The position numbers were made by a program, and so were the translations under genes. This document shows, piece after piece, positions 60,775-64,000 of a DNA stretch of 64,000 nt (position 1 is its first letter; each line of letters opens with the position of its first letter). Location: NCBI GenBank assembly GCA_020439745.1, contig JAGQSC010000027.1, positions 179,217 through 243,216 on the forward strand, in the 5' to 3' direction. Origin of the DNA: Acidobacteriota bacterium (lineage in GTDB: Bacteria; Acidobacteriota; Holophagae; Acanthopleuribacterales; Acanthopleuribacteraceae). The notes below the pieces were generated by a model. It had not been told where the DNA came from. It ran no database searches and saw only the letters and a list, made by a program, of their open reading frames with translations.

Positions 60775-61911
60775 TTATGGACGCCGATCGTATTGCGGAA
60801 ACTTCGCCGTATAGCGATGCACCTGAATAGGCAACACCAAAAATCCTGCAACTGCTTCGAGTCCGCTCAGTGTTGCTTTTCCGTATTCGGCCCGTTCGTA
60901 ATGGTGTGCTGCCGAAACTGTCCCGTTGTATGCGGCATAAGAAGATGTCCCCAATATGCCCGTCTGTGTGATCACTCGCACGGCCGTGATCTCACTGGTT
61001 GCAAGGTGACTGACCAAGCCACCGCCTACAATGGCAGTTGCGACCACAGCTTCTGTGTCTCCGATTTTCTTGAGGACTTCGCCTGCGCTGAGCGTGATTT
61101 CTGTCCCAGCGCCAAACATGTGTTCCAAGATAAAGTTGGCTCGGGCTTTGTACTCAGCTTGGCCGTTGGAAGTAGTTAAATCAGGTACGCCTTTGATGAG
61201 CTGGAACGTTTCACCCGAATAGTTTCCAAAGCCTGCAGCTTCACCGGTAATCAGCTTTACCCAATGCTCCTGTGGCAAATAGAGGGTCTGGATAACACCG
61301 TAAACATCTCGAGCTTCAACGGCCACTCGTCCGTCACCCAAATAGATGACTTCCAACCCATCGGGGTCCCAGAACATGAGGGGGTTGGCGGTGGCGTATG
61401 CGTAGGGTTCGGTGAAGGAGCTGGGATCATAGATGTCGGGCAGGCGGAAGTCGGGGGTGAGGAAGTGTCCCAGGCGAGGCGAGTAAAAGCGGTGTTCTAT
61501 CAAGCCCATCATGGTCGTACGTAGCACATGGATCCAAGCCGATGTGTTCCAGTCACTTACAAGCGAAAAATCCCGGGCATAGCCCTCGTTTTCAAAAAAA
61601 ATGCCCGGGTAAGCGGTTTTGAGGCCTGACACAATCTCGCTCGGGCATGTGTCCCCGCCAGGAAGCAGCAGTGGTGGATGCCAGGTTTTGAGCACACCCG
61701 TTTGGACGGTGATGAGGGTGAGATCCCAGGGCGGTGGCAGATCGATGCCGACCACCACCACGGCAGTGCCCTCAGGCAGTAGAGGCCGTTCAAGGTCAGC
61801 GATGTCGTCGAGCCGCGATGCTTCAAGCTGGCGCTCCAAGGCAGGTACAGCCCGGTCCGCAAACACAAACACCCCGAGCCATGCGACCACGATCAGCGAT
61901 AAGCTTCTCAT
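60775..61911 (-). CDS. Short secreted Rhs-core protein, frameshifted before its toxin domain
   Basis: The 378-residue frame has a signal peptide (MRSLSLIVVAWLGVFVFADR), a variable part (to about residue 130), and the RHS-associated core (GLIEHRFYSPRLGHFLTPD, YAYATANPLMFWDPDGLEV, residues 135-187). The large YD-repeat shell of normal Rhs proteins is absent. From about residue 355 the text (FLVLPIQVHRYTAKFPQYDR) is not protein-like. The sister frame reads on naturally (AVAG-IFGVAYSGASLYGE). One base has been lost at the A5 run 60839-60843 (plus strand). With that base restored, one protein of about 575 residues would reach 60188. Confidence 0.72.
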   Translation of the reverse strand: MRSLSLIVVAWLGVFVFADRAVPALERQLEASRLDDIADLERPLLPEGTAVVVVGIDLPPPWDLTLITVQTGVLKTWHPPLLLPGGDTCPSEIVSGLKTAYPGIFFENEGYARDFSLVSDWNTSAWIHVLRTTMMGLIEHRFYSPRLGHFLTPDFRLPDIYDPSSFTEPYAYATANPLMFWDPDGLEVIYLGDGRVAVEARDVYGVIQTLYLPQEHWVKLITGEAAGFGNYSGETFQLIKGVPDLTTSNGQAEYKARANFILEHMFGAGTEITLSAGEVLKKIGDTEAVVATAIVGGGLVSHLATSEITAVRVITQTGILGTSSYAAYNGTVSAAHHYERAEYGKATLSGLEAVAGFLVLPIQVHRYTAKFPQYDRRP

Positions 61912-62000
61912 GACCGCATTTTAACGGTTATGTATTTTGTCAGCGTTCTATTTGAACCACCCTTAGAAAGGCACACCCAGAAAGCGAGTCATATCAACCC
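61900..62000 (-). repeat. Rhs leader and upstream segment, copy D (attached to the full gene)
   Basis: The sequence around the start codon and 90 bp upstream (containing ACAAAATACATAACCGTTAA and TTCTAAGGGTGGTTC) is shared with the segments upstream of copies A (58398-58490) and B (59176-59270). It must include the promoter. No clear ribosome site is present before the ATG in any copy. Confidence 0.75.
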
Positions 62001-62060
62001 TTCTACGTGACCCGTCCCCCAGCTTCTTTCCCCTACGTGACCCGTCCCCCAGCTTCTTTC
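62001..62060. repeat. Two tandem 30-bp units
   Basis: Units at 62001-62030 and 62031-62060 share CTACGTGACCCGTCCCCC and AGCTTCTTTC and differ only in the first two bases. The word CGTGACCCGTCCCCC also occurs upstream of leader copy B (59270-59285). Confidence 0.9.
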
Positions 62061-62089
62061 CATTTGATTATGATTTCAATGGCCTAGCA

Positions 62090-62512
62090 TTATCCCGAGA
62101 AGAAAAATGAAAGGAAATCAGAAAATGACTCCCATACTGGTTTTAGGTTCCCTGACATAAGCAGCTCGTCTCCTCCTTCGAAATCCACATCATAAACCTT
62201 GTTATCGATAGCTTCATAAACAAGAACTGAATTTCCAACTAGGTCCGTCAAGACAAAGAAATTCTTTGGAAAATCAAAGAGTTCCCTGCAACTATTGGTT
62301 TGAGAAACAATGTTTGTTGACTGTTCAACTAGGTCAAGTAATTCATACCCAAGTTTTCCACTCGCAAAGGGCCCAGAGAAACACTTATAAAACCGAGCAA
62401 AATCAGAATCAGGGTGTGCTTCCAAGTAGCCAAGAGCGTCATCCACGCCTTTATTATGGACCCTCAAAAAAAGTGGGTCGCTCAAGTATGACTTGACGGC
62501 ATCAGGTATCAT
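62090..62512 (-). CDS. SUKH-like (SMI1/KNR4) immunity protein
   Basis: The 140-residue protein has AGGAG upstream of ATG 62512. Its pattern fits the SUKH superfamily: DFARFYKCFSGPFASGKLGYELLDL, FDFPKNFFVLTDLVGNSVLVY, VYDVDFEGGDELL, then an aromatic C-terminal helix (WESFSDFLSFFF). SUKH proteins neutralise nuclease-type polymorphic toxins. It sits upstream of the Rhs-core gene rather than after its toxin, so it is probably an orphan kept from an earlier toxin. Confidence 0.8.
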   Translation of the reverse strand: MIPDAVKSYLSDPLFLRVHNKGVDDALGYLEAHPDSDFARFYKCFSGPFASGKLGYELLDLVEQSTNIVSQTNSCRELFDFPKNFFVLTDLVGNSVLVYEAIDNKVYDVDFEGGDELLMSGNLKPVWESFSDFLSFFFSG

Positions 62513-62740
62513 TCCTAACTCCTATCGATTTAACTTCGCGCCAGATCCAATATTCGGGACTTTCAAATTTTACGCACAGTCATGATGAACGCCCTAACGA
62601 GAATGATTAGACCAATTGATAGTTCAAACTGACGGTTTATCGAATGGATAGGCGTGCTTGAAAACCTTGAAGAAAGAGTCTGCCATCCGACAAAATCGTG
62701 AGTTAGGCCGAGAGCCATATCACATGTAGGAGGCAGACCC

Positions 62741-63868
62741 ATGATTGAGTTTAACGCGTTCTTAGGACTTGATGTTCACCAGGATTCTATTTCGGTTGTC
62801 ATGGCGCTTCCCCAAGGGGATGTTGATTTTCAGACGGCGATTCCTTATGACGAGGGATTGATTCGGACCTACTTTGAGGGTCTCCTGAAGTCCTATCCAC
62901 TTATCCAATCATGCTAAGAGGCCGGTGGCTGCGGATACCATTTGCACCGATTGTTGGGAGAGCTCGGTATCCACAACCAAGTCATTGCTCCTTCTCATAT
63001 TCCAAGAGTGGGCAGAAAGAAGGTCAAAAGCGATCGGATCGACGCCATTGAATTGGCGACCTATCTGCGTGAAGCCATGCTTACCGCTATCTATATCCCT
63101 AGTGACGAAGACGAGTTTATGCGAGAGAAGACCCGACTAAGACATGTTTGTCAAAAGAGATTACTAGCTGCCAAACAACAGGTCATGGGATTCTTGCGAC
63201 GGCATGGGCTCCGTTATTCAGAGGGTAAGAGCAACTGGACGAAAACCTACTGGACATGGTTGGGTAAAATTCAGTTTTCACACCGCGGGCTGCAGATGGT
63301 TTTCCTAGACTATGTCCAGCAAGTTGAAGCTCTGCTCATTAGGCTGAAGGAATTAGATCTCGAAATAAGAAACATCAAGGAAAGATGGGTGAAGAAAGAT
63401 GTCGTTGATGCCATAGCGGCTTGCAAAGGACTGGATACTTTTAGCGCCACGAGCATCGTGGCAGAGATCCGTGAATTTTCGAGATTCCGTACGGCCAGTG
63501 AATTCATGGGGTACTTGGGTTTGGCGCCCAGCGAGTATTCCAGTGGCAAAAAAGTCAGTCGAGGTTCAATCACCAAAACGGGCAACGCAAGAATGAGAAA
63601 AATGCTGGTGGAGGCTGCGAAGAGCTACAGAAGAATGCCCCGGAAGAACAACAAACTTCTCGAAAGGTGGGCAAGGGTTCCTGTTCCTATGCGTGATCAC
63701 GCTTGGAAAGCACAACGACGCCTTTTCAAACAATACTGGAAACATCTCGATGCCGGAAAACACCCCAACATAGCGACGGTGGCTGTTGCCCGGGAACTGG
63801 CCGGCTTTATTTGGGCACTTGCTACACAGGCCGAAAAAAGCGAACTAGCCAAAGAACTTGCCAGCTAG
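62741..63868 (+). pseudogene. IS110-family transposase with one in-frame stop
   Basis: AGGAGG at 62728-62733 precedes ATG 62741. The 375-codon frame has the IS110 DEDD nuclease (FLGLDVHQDSISV; EAGGCGYHLHRLLGE; KSDRIDAIELATYL) and the C-terminal Tnp20 domain with its serine (GYLGLAPSEYSSG, SITKTGNARMRKML). Codon 59 is TAA (62915-62917) where Tyr is expected (CYEAGG), a single-base change. The rest is intact to 63868. IS110 elements use a serine-carrying DEDD recombinase guided by a bridge RNA made from the non-coding ends. Inactive unless suppressed. Confidence 0.88.
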
Positions 63869-63907
63869 GAAGCCATCCACACCTAACCTTTGACAAGGAG
63901 GAAGACC

Positions 63908-63979
63908 ATGGACAGAAATGGTGGCTATTTACACCAGGTTCAGGAGCGATCCCCGAGGGGACACATGTTGCAGCGCTAA
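63908..63979 (+). CDS. Tiny open frame after the transposase
   Basis: ATG 63908 follows AAGGAGG by 6 bp and opens 23 codons (MDRNGGYLHQVQERS, then PRGHMLQR). The strong ribosome site is notable, but the frame may simply be part of the right end of the IS element. No function is known. Confidence 0.25.
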   Translation: MDRNGGYLHQVQERSPRGHMLQR

Positions 63980-64000
63980 TCCAAGCGTCACGCAAGACGA

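Larger units (their letters stand above)
62640..63979 (+). mobile_element. IS110-like insertion sequence (ends not defined)
   Basis: The transposase is flanked by non-coding DNA on the left (about 62640-62740), where the bridge-RNA-bearing end of IS110 elements usually lies, and by a short right end. IS110 elements have no inverted repeats or target duplication, so the borders cannot be set from sequence alone. Confidence 0.5.

Noticed and set aside
60839..60846. Programmed ribosomal frameshift in the Rhs gene
   Set aside because: There is no classic slippery heptamer with a downstream pseudoknot that I can see, and the first-frame end is not protein-like. A base loss is simpler.
57300..62600. 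Integron cassette array
   Set aside because: No integrase or attC-like site was seen. The repeated parts are gene leaders and hairpin repeats, not recombination sites.

Overview
The window reads as one chromosomal segment of a Gram-negative, GC-moderate bacterium. It encodes a TonB-dependent receptor, an RND pump, several secreted proteins, large multidomain signalling proteins (Ser/Thr kinase-TPR, propeller-histidine kinase-REC-cyclase, CadC-TolB), an ABC permease fused to an M1 peptidase, and a complete SiaABCD-type module. This mix suggests a predatory or surface-living member of Acidobacteriota (for example the Acanthopleuribacter group) or a similar deep lineage. That placement is inference from gene content, because the window has no rRNA or other marker gene.

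Layout. 1-1.3 kb: the start of a membrane protein (reverse, cut by the window edge) and a cyanophycinase-like S51 peptidase. 1.3-6.95 kb: an RNA-repair locus. rtcA, rtcB and rtcR lie on the minus strand, and a divergent transcription unit carries a long untranslated RNA with a tRNA-Lys-like fold and then a slipin gene. Both rtcBA and the RNA-slipin unit are preceded by good sigma-54 promoters, as expected for targets of RtcR. 7-12.6 kb: a secreted protein and a two-gene RND efflux pair. 12.8-21.7 kb: a LytS/LytT-type two-component pair divergent from an ABC ATPase plus permease-M1 peptidase, then a TPR protein. 21.8-26.6 kb: an ExbD-like protein, an ArsR-SRPBCC-GST operon, a DUF1801 protein and a TonB receptor.

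26.8-35.6 kb: a SiaABCD-like phospho-switch. siaD (diguanylate cyclase) and siaC converge on a four-gene minus-strand operon that holds a SiaB-like kinase, an MpaB-family oxygenase, a putative transmembrane terpene cyclase and a 1719-residue pseudokinase-ATPase-GAF-PP2C protein. 35.8-57.3 kb: secreted peptidases, signalling giants, small stress-type genes (SRPBCC, SnoaL-like, AraC) and an Uup-like ABC-F ATPase.

57.3-64 kb: an accessory, decaying region. It holds a broken toxin-antitoxin pair, four copies of the leader of an Rhs-type gene, three copies of a GC-rich hairpin repeat, a frameshifted Rhs-core toxin with a pentapeptide-repeat immunity candidate, an orphan SUKH-like immunity gene, and an IS110-family transposase with one in-frame stop. 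Coding density before 57 kb is very high, with several convergent genes overlapping by 4-7 bp, so the repeat-rich tail stands out sharply.
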